Positions 8,101 to 17,142 of a stretch of 57,486 bases of DNA are shown here, one piece after another (the first letter of the stretch is position 1; every line of letters begins with the position of its first letter). Location: the NCBI GenBank assembly GCA_048498995.1, contig JBEHWX010000032.1:1-57486 (forward strand). The letters run 5' to 3'. The notes below the pieces were generated by a model that was given only the letters and a program-made list of their open reading frames with translations, was not told where the DNA came from and made no database searches. The position numbers were made by a program, and so were the translations under genes. The DNA is from JBEHWX01 sp048498995. GTDB taxonomy: Bacteria; Bacteroidota; Ignavibacteria; OLB7.

Positions 8101-9207
8101 TCATTTTCTGCTGGAGGCTTCCTTCATCATCAGCGCCCGCTCGCGCTGATCGAGAAGCTCCTTCTGGCGCCGGAGCTCTTCCAGACGGATATCAACCTCG
8201 CGGCTTCTGAGATCCGCATCCCGCACCTCCTCCTCGTCTCCCTTGAACAGGCCGCCGAGCCAGCTCGAGCGGAGTCCGCGCATGTTGATGCCGAACTCGC
8301 GCGCGGCAAAGCCGGCGTTGTCCGAGGCGCGCGTCAGCGTGCCGGTCAGCGAGGTGAGCGAGTCGTAGAGGGAGCGATCGTACAGCAGCGCGCCGACGGT
8401 TCCCTTGCCGTTGCCGATATCGGCCACGAGCTTCCGGCTCTCCATCGTGATATCGTTCACGTTGGCCGCGGCCGTGTTCAGCGTGCCGCTGATGGCGCCG
8501 ATCTGCCGGTTGGTCTGTCCGATCAGCGCGTCGGTCGAGTGGATGGCGGCCACCAGCTCGTTGTAGGCGGACTCGTCGGTCAGGAGGCGCCCGAGCGTTC
8601 CCTCGCCGCGGCGAAAGCGGAGAAAGAGGGTGTCGATCGACGCGGTGATGCTCTGCGTGTTCTTGACCGCGACGGTGGCCTCGTCGAGAATGGCGGTGTA
8701 ATCGGCCGGCTCCTCGGACTTGAGCTGTCCGCCATCGGCCATCACCGCCGCGCTCATGTCGCCCGGCTGAAGGTCGATCTGCTTTTCGCCGATGAGTCCC
8801 TGCTGGCCGATGACCGCCACGGTCGAGCTCCGAACGAAGCCGCGGTAATCGCCGTCGATCATCATGTCGACACGAACGTAGGTCGTCGTGTCCTTTCTGA
8901 GCTCGACGCCGCTGACGGTGCCGATCTTGATGCCGTTGAGCGTGACGCCGGCGCCGGACTTCAACCCCTGGACGGTCTTGAACGTGGTGTAGACCGAGAA
9001 GGTGGAGGAGAAGAGCTGCTGCTTGTCGCCGAGCACGAACACGGCGATCAGGAGGATGATCAGGCCGATCAGCGTGAACAGGCCGACGCGGAACACCCGC
9101 TTGTTCCGGTCCCGGCCGGTGACCATTTTCGGCACCTCCTGATTGGCATGCGGGGCCACGGCGTTGGCCGCTTCACCCTTCGGAGTCGGATCGCTCGTCG
9201 AAGCCAT
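8101..9207 (-). CDS. mlaD: MlaD-like MCE-domain lipid-binding protein
   Basis: The 368-residue protein has a short cytoplasmic N-terminus, one membrane segment at about 41-60 (VGLFTLIGLIILLIAVFVLG) and a single MCE domain at about 68-150. The domain contains GLKSGAGVTLNGIKIGTV and QQGLIGEKQIDLQPG. A long helical tail ends in a charged coiled coil (about 330-365, LEELRRQKELLDQRERA). MCE proteins form periplasmic hexamers that carry lipids between the inner-membrane permease and the outer membrane. The extended tail is typical of long MlaD/PqiB-like proteins and could form a needle. It is the last gene of mlaE-mlaF-mlaD, 65 bp after mlaF, and is followed by a strong terminator. MlaA, MlaB and MlaC are not present in the window. 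Confidence 0.93.
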   Translation of the reverse strand: MASTSDPTPKGEAANAVAPHANQEVPKMVTGRDRNKRVFRVGLFTLIGLIILLIAVFVLGDKQQLFSSTFSVYTTFKTVQGLKSGAGVTLNGIKIGTVSGVELRKDTTTYVRVDMMIDGDYRGFVRSSTVAVIGQQGLIGEKQIDLQPGDMSAAVMADGGQLKSEEPADYTAILDEATVAVKNTQSITASIDTLFLRFRRGEGTLGRLLTDESAYNELVAAIHSTDALIGQTNRQIGAISGTLNTAAANVNDITMESRKLVADIGNGKGTVGALLYDRSLYDSLTSLTGTLTRASDNAGFAAREFGINMRGLRSSWLGGLFKGDEEEVRDADLRSREVDIRLEELRRQKELLDQRERALMMKEASSRK

Positions 9208-9272
9208 GGTAACGTTCCTTGTCTATAACCGAATGTGCTGATTCTATCGAGTACGTCATCGAATCGCCCGGG

Positions 9273-10007
9273 TCAATCGCTCTCGTTCTCGATCAGGAAG
9301 AAGATCTTGAGGAACTCGAGATCGGAGCGCTTCGCCTCGGCGGGCGTTCCATTGAATTTCACCACCCCCTCGTCCAGGAACACCACCCTGTCTGCGATGA
9401 TATGCAGGCAGTAGGGGTCGTGCGTCACCGCGATGCCGGTGATGCCGAGATCATTCTTCAACTGAACGATCAGCTCCGAGATCTCCTTGGTCGTCTGCGG
9501 ATCGAGTCCGGTGGTCGGCTCGTCGTAGAGCAGATACTGCGGCTCGGTGACGATCGTGCGCGCCACGCCGATGCGCTTGCGCTGCCCGCCGGAGAGCTCC
9601 GAGGGCATCATGTTGATCTTCTCGGGAAGCCCGACCTTCTCCAGATAATAGCCCACCTTGTCGCGGATTTCCGCGTCGGACATCTTCTTGGTCTTCCTCA
9701 GCGGGAACGCCAGGTTCTCCCCCACGGTGAGGGAGTCGTACAGGGCGCCGCTCTGAAAGACGTAGCCGACCTTCTTGCGGACCTCGAACAGCGTCTTCTG
9801 ATCGGCATTGACCACCTCGACGTCATCCACCTTGATCGATCCGGCATCCGGCTCGATCAGCCCGACGATGCTCTTGAGCAGCACGCTCTTGCCGGTGCCG
9901 GACTTTCCGAGCACGACCACCGTGCTCCGGTCCTCGACGTCGAGATCGACGCCACGCAGGGGAGAGATCGTGCCGAACGATTTATGGAGATTGCGGATCT
10001 CGATCAT
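9273..10007 (-). CDS. mlaF: MlaF-like ABC transporter ATPase
   Basis: The 244-residue ATPase has all ABC motifs: Walker A GKSGTGKS (residues 34-41), signature LSGGQRKRIGVAR (about 137-150), Walker B LLYDEPTTGLDP (about 158-170) and a switch His in AVTHD. The sequence around the signature and the length match the phospholipid-transport MlaF/Ttg2A family. It powers lipid transport through the MlaE permease encoded 7 bp upstream, with MlaD as the periplasmic partner. Its tight spacing to mlaE implies co-translation. The protein should be peripheral at the cytoplasmic face. Confidence 0.95.
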   Translation of the reverse strand: MIEIRNLHKSFGTISPLRGVDLDVEDRSTVVVLGKSGTGKSVLLKSIVGLIEPDAGSIKVDDVEVVNADQKTLFEVRKKVGYVFQSGALYDSLTVGENLAFPLRKTKKMSDAEIRDKVGYYLEKVGLPEKINMMPSELSGGQRKRIGVARTIVTEPQYLLYDEPTTGLDPQTTKEISELIVQLKNDLGITGIAVTHDPYCLHIIADRVVFLDEGVVKFNGTPAEAKRSDLEFLKIFFLIENESD

Positions 10008-10014
10008 GGCGCCT

Positions 10015-10779
10015 TTACGTTGGGGGGAAATATGTCACGGTGATCTTCACCAGGACCATGTCGATCAGGATGATCCAGAGCGACGAGAGAACCACCGCCG
10101 AGGTGGTCGCCCGGCCCACCCCCTCGGTGCCGGAGCTCGTCGTGAAGCCCTTGTAGGCTCCGATGATCGCGATGGCGAAGCCGAAGGCGATCGTCTTGGC
10201 CAGGCCGGGGATCACGTCGCTGAAGTAGAGCGCGTCGATCACCTGGCCGTAATAGTACCGGAGGGTCGCGCCGGTGGAGATGAACTCGGCGACGTAGCTG
10301 CCGAAGATGCCGACGAACTCGGCGTAGAGCGTCAGCAGCGGCATCAGGATCATCAGCGCTATCACGCGCGTGGTCACCAGGTACTTGTACGGGTCGACGC
10401 CGGACGTCTCCATCGCCTCGATCTGCTCGGTCACCTTCATCGAGCCGAGCTCGGCGCCGATGCCGGAGCCGACGCGCCCGGCCACCAGCAGCGCGGTGAT
10501 CACCGGACCGAGCTCGCGGGTGATCGAGGTGGTCACCATCGCCGGGATGAACGCGGCGGCGCCGAACTTCTCCATCACCGGACGCGACTGCAGCGCCAGG
10601 ATCATTCCCATGATGAAGTTGGCCGTGGAGATCAGCGGCAGCGACAGCGCTCCGAGGTCGTCCACGTGACGCACGATCTGCATCACCTCGTAGGGAGGAC
10701 GAAAGACCGTTCGAAAGAATCGGCCGACGAATCCCATGTAGCCGCCGAAGGCTAGGACGAGCGTTTTGAAATACTCCAC
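10015..10779 (-). CDS. mlaE: MlaE-like ABC transporter permease
   Basis: The 254-residue integral membrane protein shows MlaE family hallmarks: RELGPVITALLVAGRVGSGIGAELG split over about residues 90-125, the TEQIEAMETSGVDP segment, and several hydrophobic spans (for example LMILMPLLTLYAEFVGIFG). It forms the inner-membrane channel of the lipid-transport complex. The start is a GTG at 10779 with an alternative ATG at 10737; the GTG gives normal family length. It is the first gene of the mlaEFD operon, with a candidate promoter 115 nt upstream. Confidence 0.93.
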   Translation of the reverse strand: MEYFKTLVLAFGGYMGFVGRFFRTVFRPPYEVMQIVRHVDDLGALSLPLISTANFIMGMILALQSRPVMEKFGAAAFIPAMVTTSITRELGPVITALLVAGRVGSGIGAELGSMKVTEQIEAMETSGVDPYKYLVTTRVIALMILMPLLTLYAEFVGIFGSYVAEFISTGATLRYYYGQVIDALYFSDVIPGLAKTIAFGFAIAIIGAYKGFTTSSGTEGVGRATTSAVVLSSLWIILIDMVLVKITVTYFPPT

Positions 10780-11290
10780 GGTGCCTGGTTCAAATGACCT
10801 GATCGGTAGGGAGGTCGGATCGGCGATACCGGCGCTGGAACCCCGCGAGGTGTTTCGGGGAGCATCGAGGCCGGTCCATCGAACATTCGACTTGAAAAGC
10901 TACAAAGCCGATGCCACGGCACCAAAGAGGATGCGTCTCGTTCATAGACTGCAACGACTCCGGCGTCCGGCCCATGGTCGTTCGCGCCCGGCGCCGCGAA
11001 CCCTTTCCAGGGAGAGGGGGCTCGACGTGAAGCGATGGAGAGAAGTGTATCCCCCCGCGGATGTGGGCGTGCCGATCCACGGAGCCACGTCACATTTCCG
11101 GCCGCTCGGGTGTCCGATCACTCCAGCCGGAGCGATCGCTTCCGTCCCTGATCGTGAGCCTTCACGGAGAAGATCCCGTGAGGAGAGCCGGCTACAATCA
11201 TCGTAAGCTCGTATTCATCGTCGTCCGGGCGCGGAGCCTGATCGTCACGCTCCGGCGCTCGCACCGCGGCATTCACCTGTTCTGATTGAT
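10780..11290. other. Divergent intergenic region between mlaE and the BNR-repeat gene
   Basis: About 510 bp with no credible gene. It contains the candidate mla promoter (10895-10926, minus strand). The other half, just before the plus-strand gene, has no obvious boxes or Shine-Dalgarno. Confidence 0.4.
10895..10926 (-). promoter_or_regulatory. Candidate Bacteroidota-type promoter of mlaEFD
   Basis: On the minus strand, TTTG (10926-10923), a 20-nt spacer, then TAGCTTTT (10902-10895). This matches the TTTG/TAnnTTTG architecture apart from the last base and lies about 115 nt upstream of the mlaE start codon. Confidence 0.45.
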
Positions 11291-13423
11291 ATGAAGATGG
11301 CCACGCTTCTCCGGATGCTTCCGGTGCTTCTGGTGACACTTCTGACGCATGGCCGGCTGGCCGCGCAAGGTGGCGGCTGGCGCTACGCCGGATGCCCCGA
11401 TGGCGGCTCGGTGGAATACCTCGCGTCGCTCCCGTCGGGGGAGATCTTCGCGGCCACGTATCTCGGGCCGATCTTCCGGTCGCTCGACGACGGCCGGAGC
11501 TGGGACTCGGTGATCATGGATCGGGGTTTCGCGCGAGGCGCGCGCTGCTTCTTCGGAGGCGGCTCCAATCCGCTCTACATGGTCAACGGCGGGCTGCTCA
11601 CCTCCACCGATCGTGGCGCGCACTGGACCTGGATCGTCACGCCATCCCTGCCTAGACTCTACAGAGGGGCGCTCGATTCAAGCGGCGCCATCCTCGTCTG
11701 TTCCGATCGCGAGGTGTTCCGCTCCAGCGATGGCGGCGCCTCCTGGCGCCGGGTGATGAGCGCCGAATACTCGGGTTCCCATGTCGTCGCCGCGCCGGAC
11801 GGGTGGGCCTATGTAGCGTTCGGCGGATACCTCTACAGCTCCTCCGACGGGGGAGTAACCTGGAAGTGGACGGCCGGCGGGGGGATCGGCCCTCTGGTCG
11901 GTGCTTTCGATCGGACGCTCTACGCGGTTACCGTCGACGGCAACTTCCGGAAGTCCACGGATCACGGCGCGCATTGGACCGGCCTCGATCTCTACGTGGG
12001 CGGCGATGAGGGGATGATCTCGATCAGCGTCCGGGGGGAGCTTCTGGCCAGAAATCCCCTCGGCAAGCTCCTGGTCTCGCGCGACGAGGGGAGTACGTGG
12101 AGCGCCATCGCCACGCCCGAGAAGGAGCAGATCCTCTCCGCCACGATCACCGGGACCGGGTGCGTGCTCCTGGGGCTCCGCTCGATCGGCGTAATCCGTT
12201 CCGACGCGGGCGGAGCGTGGGCCCGGTCGAGCCGGGGGATGGTCGCCTCCGGCATCGGCGCGATCAGCGCCGGTCTGGGAGGAGAGCTCTATGCGACCAT
12301 CGGCGACTTCAGTCGGGCGAGGTATGCCCGCTCCACCGATGCCGGGCGAACCTGGACCGACATCGGGCTGGACGCCGAATCGATGAACGACTCCGACTTC
12401 CCGCTGCCGATTCTGTCGACGTTCGCCGGATCTCTCGTCGCGGTGACCGATCAGGCCTCGCGGAGGATCGCGCGCTCGACCGATCGAGGCGCCACCTGGC
12501 AGTACCCCGAGTCCAATCTGGCCGGAAATGTCATGATGCTGTCGCTGACGCCGGACGGCGCCATACATGCCAGCGTGGCCGGATCGGGACTCTACCGCTC
12601 GACCGACGACGGCGCGAGCTGGAGCCTGTTCCGCGCGGCCGGCGGGGATACCATCTTCTATTGCGTCGTTCAGGCCGGCGATCGGCTCGTGGTTCCCTTC
12701 AGCCGCCGCGGTCCGTCGGGACGTCAGTACGCGGTCATGCATCTTTCTCCGACGAGCGGCGCCGTGGTTGCCATCACGGAGGTTCCGGCGATCCTCGACG
12801 ACGTTGTCGTGACGCCGGACGGGACGCTGATCGGCGTCGGCGCATGGGCCGCGTTCGGGCAGGTGGTGCTCAGTACCGACCGTGGCACCACATGGCGGTC
12901 GTGGCCGGACCCGAAGCTGGGGACGACCGTGGAGATCGCGATCGATTCGGTCGGGCGCGTGTTCGCGGGGATGCGGATGTCGCCGAAGGTGGCCTTCACG
13001 GCCGATGCGGGAGCAAGCTGGAGCGCCTTCGCGGAGATTCCCGACGGCAGGGCCGCCCGGATGTTTGCCACCGATCCGCGGGGCGTCGTGTACGCTGCCA
13101 CCGACGGCGGCGTCTACGAGTACACGCCGGCGGCGGCGGTCTCCTCCGAAGCCGGCGCGGGGGAGGCGAAGCTGGAGGGGATCGCGCCGAACCCCGCCTC
13201 TGATGAGGCGACGCTCCGTCTCCGGCTCGACCGGGATGCGCGGGTCAGTCTCCGGGTCTTCGACCGCCTCGGCCGCCAGGGCCTCGCGACGCGGGACTTC
13301 CGGCTCGGTCCCGGTCTTCACGCCATTCCGATCGACATCGCGAGCCTTCCTCCGGGCGTCTATCTCTGTTCGGTGTCGTCGGGGAGCCGTGTCTGGTGCG
13401 AGCGATTCGTGATAGCGCGGTGA
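11291..13423 (+). CDS. Secreted BNR-repeat beta-propeller protein with T9SS sorting domain
   Basis: The 710-residue protein has a signal peptide (LLRMLPVLLVTLLTHGRLAA). About a dozen BNR/Asp-box-like repeats follow, of the form RSxDxGxxW, for example FRSLDDGRSW, FRSSDGGASW, RSTDAGRTW and RSTDDGASW. They cover most of residues 30-620. Such repeats mark the blades of sialidase/Ycf48-like beta-propellers; a dozen would suit two propellers, but the count is by eye. No sialidase catalytic set was recognised, so a binding or structural role is more likely than hydrolysis. The last 80 residues (GIAPNPASDEATLRLRL, FDRLGRQ, LPPGVYLCSV) are a T9SS type A sorting domain. It stands alone, transcribed away from mlaEFD. 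Confidence 0.88.
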   Translation: MKMATLLRMLPVLLVTLLTHGRLAAQGGGWRYAGCPDGGSVEYLASLPSGEIFAATYLGPIFRSLDDGRSWDSVIMDRGFARGARCFFGGGSNPLYMVNGGLLTSTDRGAHWTWIVTPSLPRLYRGALDSSGAILVCSDREVFRSSDGGASWRRVMSAEYSGSHVVAAPDGWAYVAFGGYLYSSSDGGVTWKWTAGGGIGPLVGAFDRTLYAVTVDGNFRKSTDHGAHWTGLDLYVGGDEGMISISVRGELLARNPLGKLLVSRDEGSTWSAIATPEKEQILSATITGTGCVLLGLRSIGVIRSDAGGAWARSSRGMVASGIGAISAGLGGELYATIGDFSRARYARSTDAGRTWTDIGLDAESMNDSDFPLPILSTFAGSLVAVTDQASRRIARSTDRGATWQYPESNLAGNVMMLSLTPDGAIHASVAGSGLYRSTDDGASWSLFRAAGGDTIFYCVVQAGDRLVVPFSRRGPSGRQYAVMHLSPTSGAVVAITEVPAILDDVVVTPDGTLIGVGAWAAFGQVVLSTDRGTTWRSWPDPKLGTTVEIAIDSVGRVFAGMRMSPKVAFTADAGASWSAFAEIPDGRAARMFATDPRGVVYAATDGGVYEYTPAAAVSSEAGAGEAKLEGIAPNPASDEATLRLRLDRDARVSLRVFDRLGRQGLATRDFRLGPGLHAIPIDIASLPPGVYLCSVSSGSRVWCERFVIAR

Positions 13424-13478
13424 CACGCGGGCTCCGGGGGAGTGAACGGAGGGGATGAGGGGGGGATTCCGGCGCCGG

Positions 13479-13508
13479 TTGCGGGTGCCGGGGCGGTCCG
13501 CTAAATTG
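13479..13508 (+). promoter_or_regulatory. Candidate promoter of the cysteine desulfurase gene
   Basis: TTG (13479-13481), a 20-nt spacer, then TAAATTG (13502-13508). The GTTGCGGG and TAnATTG context closely matches the candidate promoter at 2096-2124. It is 104 nt upstream of the chosen ATG. Confidence 0.4.
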
Positions 13509-13612
13509 CGCGGCCGGCAAACCCTCCGTTCCGTGCGCATCAGATGACCGAGCCGCCCCGGGCGGCCCCCTCTTTATCGCGCCTCGTGGCGCTACCTTCG
13601 ACGACTATCGAC

Positions 13613-14953
13613 ATGGATAAACTCGACGCAATCAGAGAGCAGTTCCCGATCACCCGCCAGCGATGTCGCACCGCCAACGGGGCCGAGCATCCGATCATCT
13701 ATCTCGATCACGGCGCCAGCACCCATCCTCCCCGCACGGTGCTCGACGTCTATCGCGACTTCCTGGAAAACTTCTACGCGAACATCCACCGCGGCAACCA
13801 TTACCTGTCGCAGAAATCGAGCGAGCTCTACGATTGCGTTTCCGACACGGTCCTCGGCTTCGTCGGGGCCGATCCCGCGCGCAACGGGGTGGTCTTCACG
13901 GCCAACACCACCACCGCGCTCGATCTGGCCAGCTACCTGATGGCCGAGGTGGAGGGGGCCACGCTCGTCTCCTCGATGGAGCATCACTCGAACGATCTGC
14001 CGCACCGCCGCCGCGGCCCGGTGCTCAGGATCGAGGTGCTGGCCGACGGCTCGCTCGATTATGAGGACCTGGAGCGGAAGCTCGCCTCCAATCGCGTCAA
14101 GCTCGTGGCCGTCACCGGCGCCAGCAACGTCACCGGCTACATGCCGGAGATCCATCGGATCGCCCGGATGGCGCACGCGCACGGCGCCAAGATCCTCGTC
14201 GACGGCGCCCAGCTTCTGGCGCACGACCGCGTGGACCTTCGCCCGAACGATGCCGACGACCATATCGACTTTTTCGCCGCCGCCGGCCACAAGGCCTACG
14301 CACCGTTCGGCGCCGCCTTCCTGGTGGCCAGCAACGAGGCGCTCGGCGCGGCTACTCCCTATATTCCGGGAGGTGGAACGGTGAAGTTCGTGACCGATAC
14401 GGACGTAGTCTGGGCAGAGGGTGTGGACCGCCATACCGGCGGCACGCCGAACATCGCCGGCGTGATCGCGCTCGGCGCCAGCCTCGACTGGATGAAGGAG
14501 ATCGGGCTCGACTGGATCAGGGAGCACGAGCTGGAGCTGCTCCGCCACACCGAGTCCCGCCTGCGGGAGATTCCGGGGGTGAGCTTCCTCGGCGATATCC
14601 CGGCCGAGAAGAAGCTCGGCGTGATGGCCTTCAACATCGAGGGGATGCATCACGATTCGGTGGCGATGCTCCTCGATCGGGAGTATGGCGTGGCCACGCG
14701 CAACGGCTGCTTCTGCGCGCATCCCTACCTTACCCGCCTGCTCCACTGCACCGATCCCGAGGGGGTCCGCAGAAAGGTCGAGGCCGGCGAGGATGTGCTC
14801 CTTCCGGGCGCGGTCCGCGCCACGATCGGCATCTACAACAACCAGGAGGATCTCGACAAGCTCGTCGACGCGGTGGCCGCCATTGCCGCCGGACGGATCG
14901 GCGCCGATGAGCGGGAGCGGCTGGCCGGCAAGGAGCTGGCCTGCGTCGACTGA
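13613..14953 (+). CDS. Class V aminotransferase, SufS/CsdA-like cysteine desulfurase
   Basis: The product is 446 residues from ATG 13613 (MDKLDAIREQF); an ATG at 13544 would add 23 non-conserved residues. PLP-enzyme features are visible: YLDHGAST near residue 30, SMEHHSND, the cofactor aspartate in ILVDGAQLLAH, the Schiff-base lysine in AAGHKAYAPFG (about Lys227), and the catalytic cysteine in RNGCFCAHPYL (Cys368 in the usual position, with an extra Cys366 two residues before). The family removes sulfur from cysteine (or selenium from selenocysteine) for iron-sulfur cluster and thiocofactor assembly. The length and RNGCFCAHP motif fit group II (SufS/CsdA) best, but no suf genes flank it, so a specialised desulfurase or related lyase is possible. 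An intrinsic terminator follows. Confidence 0.88.
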   Translation: MDKLDAIREQFPITRQRCRTANGAEHPIIYLDHGASTHPPRTVLDVYRDFLENFYANIHRGNHYLSQKSSELYDCVSDTVLGFVGADPARNGVVFTANTTTALDLASYLMAEVEGATLVSSMEHHSNDLPHRRRGPVLRIEVLADGSLDYEDLERKLASNRVKLVAVTGASNVTGYMPEIHRIARMAHAHGAKILVDGAQLLAHDRVDLRPNDADDHIDFFAAAGHKAYAPFGAAFLVASNEALGAATPYIPGGGTVKFVTDTDVVWAEGVDRHTGGTPNIAGVIALGASLDWMKEIGLDWIREHELELLRHTESRLREIPGVSFLGDIPAEKKLGVMAFNIEGMHHDSVAMLLDREYGVATRNGCFCAHPYLTRLLHCTDPEGVRRKVEAGEDVLLPGAVRATIGIYNNQEDLDKLVDAVAAIAAGRIGADERERLAGKELACVD

Positions 14954-14986
14954 GCCCCCGACGTCGAGATCGCCGCGATCTTCCAG

Positions 14987-15018
14987 CCGGCTCCCTTCGT
15001 TTCGACCGAGGGAGCCGG
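14987..15018 (+). terminator. Intrinsic terminator after the cysteine desulfurase gene
   Basis: CCGGCTCCCT (14987-14996) pairs with AGGGAGCCGG (15009-15018), followed by TGTTGTTTCC. It begins 34 nt after the stop codon. Confidence 0.7.
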
Positions 15019-15060
15019 TGTTGTTTCCACCCTCCCCATCCAGACCCCGTCTCAGCCACA

Positions 15061-15112
15061 GGAGCCCGCCGTCGGAGCCCGCCGTCGGAGTCCGCGGCCG
15101 GAGCCGGCCGCG
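15061..15112. repeat. 13-bp tandem repeat, about four units
   Basis: Two identical units GGAGCCCGCCGTC (15061-15073 and 15074-15086) are followed by two degenerate ones (GGAGTCCGCGGCC and GGAGCCGGCCGCG). Non-coding region; simple slippage repeat. Confidence 0.75.
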
Positions 15113-15787
15113 TGAGCCGCGCGCCGCGCGATGGCCATCCCCACGATGATCCTCCGTCCGATTTCCATCCGGTAAGGTTGCCGCCGGAGCGCGTGTCCCT
15201 CGAAGGGAGCGTCGCCCGCGGTGCCCGGCCGGCCGGCGTTCTTCGGGGTTAAATGTCGTAGTACGATATTGACCCGACTCGACAATTATTGCCGCCGCGA
15301 CGTCCGCGTGGGAAGCGCGCGAGGGAGAGGGGGAGATGCTCCGTCAGGAAAAGGGAACGCATCATGCGCCTCTTCCGCCGCCGCGAACACGCGGGCGTCC
15401 GTCGGCGGCATCATGCTCGGTCGACTTCATGCCGATCGCGCCCCGGCGCGTGAGGCCGCGACTCCGTCGGGAGGTCTCGTGGCTCCGGGCCTCCCGCGCG
15501 GATCGTTCGCCGTATCGGATTCGCTTCCTCCCGGCTCGATCACCCCAACCTGTCTCCCTCCGGGCGTGCCACGCGCGCGATCGTGGTCACGCCCGGTGAT
15601 AGCTCCCTTCCTCCATCGCACCCCGCTTCTTCCCCGAAAATCCCCTGTTTGGCCATGATGGCGTCCCTCACATCCAGGGAGTCCTCCGGCCCGTCGATGA
15701 TGCGAAGCGTTCCGTCCGGCGCGTCCGGATGGGCATCCTCGCATACACTCCGTCACCACCCGTGGCGACGGGGGAGATCGGCGGGGC

Positions 15788-15817
15788 TTCCGGCGGCGCC
15801 CGGAAGGTCGTATTTTG
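15788..15817 (+). promoter_or_regulatory. Weak candidate promoter of ychF
   Basis: TTC (15788-15790), 20 nt, then TATTTTG (15811-15817), about 130 nt before the ychF start. The -33 box departs from TTG, so support is weak. Confidence 0.25.
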
Positions 15818-15946
15818 TTCGGCTTCGCGTCGGCGTCGGCCGGCGGCCCATGCGGCCGTTCCGGAGCCGCGGCGGCGCGGATCGGGTGAGGAAGGGTGCC
15901 GAGGATCGATCACACGAGTCATCAACAGCCAGCAGGTATATCGTTT

Positions 15947-17041
15947 ATGGGTTTTGCATGTGGAATCGTCGGGCTGCCGAACGTCGGCAAGTCGACGCTG
16001 TTCAACGCGATCACGGCCGCCGGAATTCCGGCGGAGAATTATCCTTTCTGCACCATCGACCCGAACACCGGCGTGGTTCCGGTGCCGGATGAGCGGCTGA
16101 AGTGGCTCTCGCAGGCGTTCAAGACCCGCAAGGAGGTGCCGACGACCATCGAGTTCGTCGATATCGCCGGCCTGGTCCGCGGCGCCGCGCAGGGGGAGGG
16201 ACTCGGCAACCAGTTCCTGTCGCACATCCGGAACGTGGACGCCATCGCCCACGTGGTCCGCTGCTTCGATGAGGAGAACGTGGTGCACGTCGACGGATCG
16301 ATCGATCCGATCCGGGATATCGAGACGATCGAGACCGAGCTGATCCTGAAGGATCTGGAGACGGTGCAGAAGCGGATCGACGCGGCCGGCAAGCGGATGC
16401 GCGCCAACGAGAAGGAGGCCAAGGCGGAGATCGAGGTGGCCGAGCGGCTGCGCGATCACCTGTCGCAGGGAAACCTGGCGATCACCTTCGAGCGGACCGA
16501 CGCCGAGCGGCTGATCACGCGCGACTTCCACCTGCTGACCGATAAGAAAGTGGTCTACGTTGCCAACACCGACGAGAACGGGCTGGTCAACGGGAACGCG
16601 CAGGTGGAGCGGGTGAAGCAGTTCGCCGCCTCCCGCGGGTTCAACGCCGTGCCGGTCTGCGCCAAGATCGAGGCGGAGATCGCCGAGCTCCCGGAGGAGG
16701 ATCGCGCCGGATTCCTGGAATCGCTCGGGCTCTCCGAGCCGGGGCTGAACTCGATCATCCGCGCCGGCTACGACCTGCTCGGGCTGATCACCTATTTCAC
16801 CGCCGGCGAGAAGGAGTGCCGTGCCTGGACCGTCCGCCGCGGCGCCTCCGCTCCGGAGGCCGCCGGCGTCATCCATACCGATTTCGAGCGCGGCTTCATC
16901 CGCGCCGAGGTGCAGGCCTACGAGGATCTGCGCCGCCTCGGCAGCGAGCAGGCGGTCAAGGAGGCCGGGCTCTACCGCGTGGAAGGGAAGGAGTACGTGG
17001 TGAAAGACGGCGACGTGATGTTCTTCCGGTTCAACGTCTGA
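15947..17041 (+). CDS. ychF: Redox-regulated ATPase YchF (Obg-family, TRAFAC class)
   Basis: The product has 364 residues from ATG 15947 (MGFACGIVGLPNVGKST), almost exactly the family length; an in-frame ATG at 15896 would add 17 residues. The P-loop GLPNVGKST is at 8-16, switch II VDIAGLVRGAAQGEGLG near 68, NTDEN in the nucleotide-specificity region, and a C-terminal TGS domain (LITYFTAGEKECRAW, FERGFIRAEV). YchF/OLA1 binds ATP rather than GTP and associates with ribosomes; it has roles in stress and translation control. Ends 30 bp before a hairpin shared with the convergent lipoprotein gene. Confidence 0.97.
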   Translation: MGFACGIVGLPNVGKSTLFNAITAAGIPAENYPFCTIDPNTGVVPVPDERLKWLSQAFKTRKEVPTTIEFVDIAGLVRGAAQGEGLGNQFLSHIRNVDAIAHVVRCFDEENVVHVDGSIDPIRDIETIETELILKDLETVQKRIDAAGKRMRANEKEAKAEIEVAERLRDHLSQGNLAITFERTDAERLITRDFHLLTDKKVVYVANTDENGLVNGNAQVERVKQFAASRGFNAVPVCAKIEAEIAELPEEDRAGFLESLGLSEPGLNSIIRAGYDLLGLITYFTAGEKECRAWTVRRGASAPEAAGVIHTDFERGFIRAEVQAYEDLRRLGSEQAVKEAGLYRVEGKEYVVKDGDVMFFRFNV

Positions 17042-17053
17042 TCCGGAAACGCG

Positions 17054-17084
17054 GCGGGGCCGGAGGATCTTCCCCCGGCCCCGC
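17054..17084. terminator. Hairpin between convergent genes, likely terminator
   Basis: GCGGGGCCGG (17054-17063) pairs perfectly with CCGGCCCCGC (17075-17084). It lies between ychF and the convergent lipoprotein gene. A proper T-run is lacking on the plus strand; the minus strand has CGTTTCC after the stem. Confidence 0.55.
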
Positions 17085-17142
17085 GCCTCGAATGCGTCGT
17101 GCCGATGCGATGTTCGGATACGATGTTCGGACGCGCTCGCGA

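Larger units (their letters stand above)
14954..15946. other. Long intergenic region before ychF; no convincing gene
   Basis: Nearly 1 kb. Several open frames exist but none has recognisable motifs, and their Arg/Ser/Pro-rich composition looks like GC-rich non-coding translation. It holds a terminator (14987-15018), a 13-bp tandem repeat (15061-15112), an A/T-richer island around 15248-15292 and a weak promoter candidate (15788-15817). A small RNA cannot be excluded. Confidence 0.4.

Noticed and set aside
11678..13540. Minus-strand open frame of about 620 codons opposite the BNR gene
   Set aside because: Shadow frame of a clearly coding plus-strand gene with signal peptide, repeats and sorting domain.
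15221..15658. Possible 145-codon gene between the desulfurase and ychF
   Set aside because: Arg/Ser/Pro-rich translation, no Shine-Dalgarno, no domain; composition as expected from non-coding GC-rich DNA.
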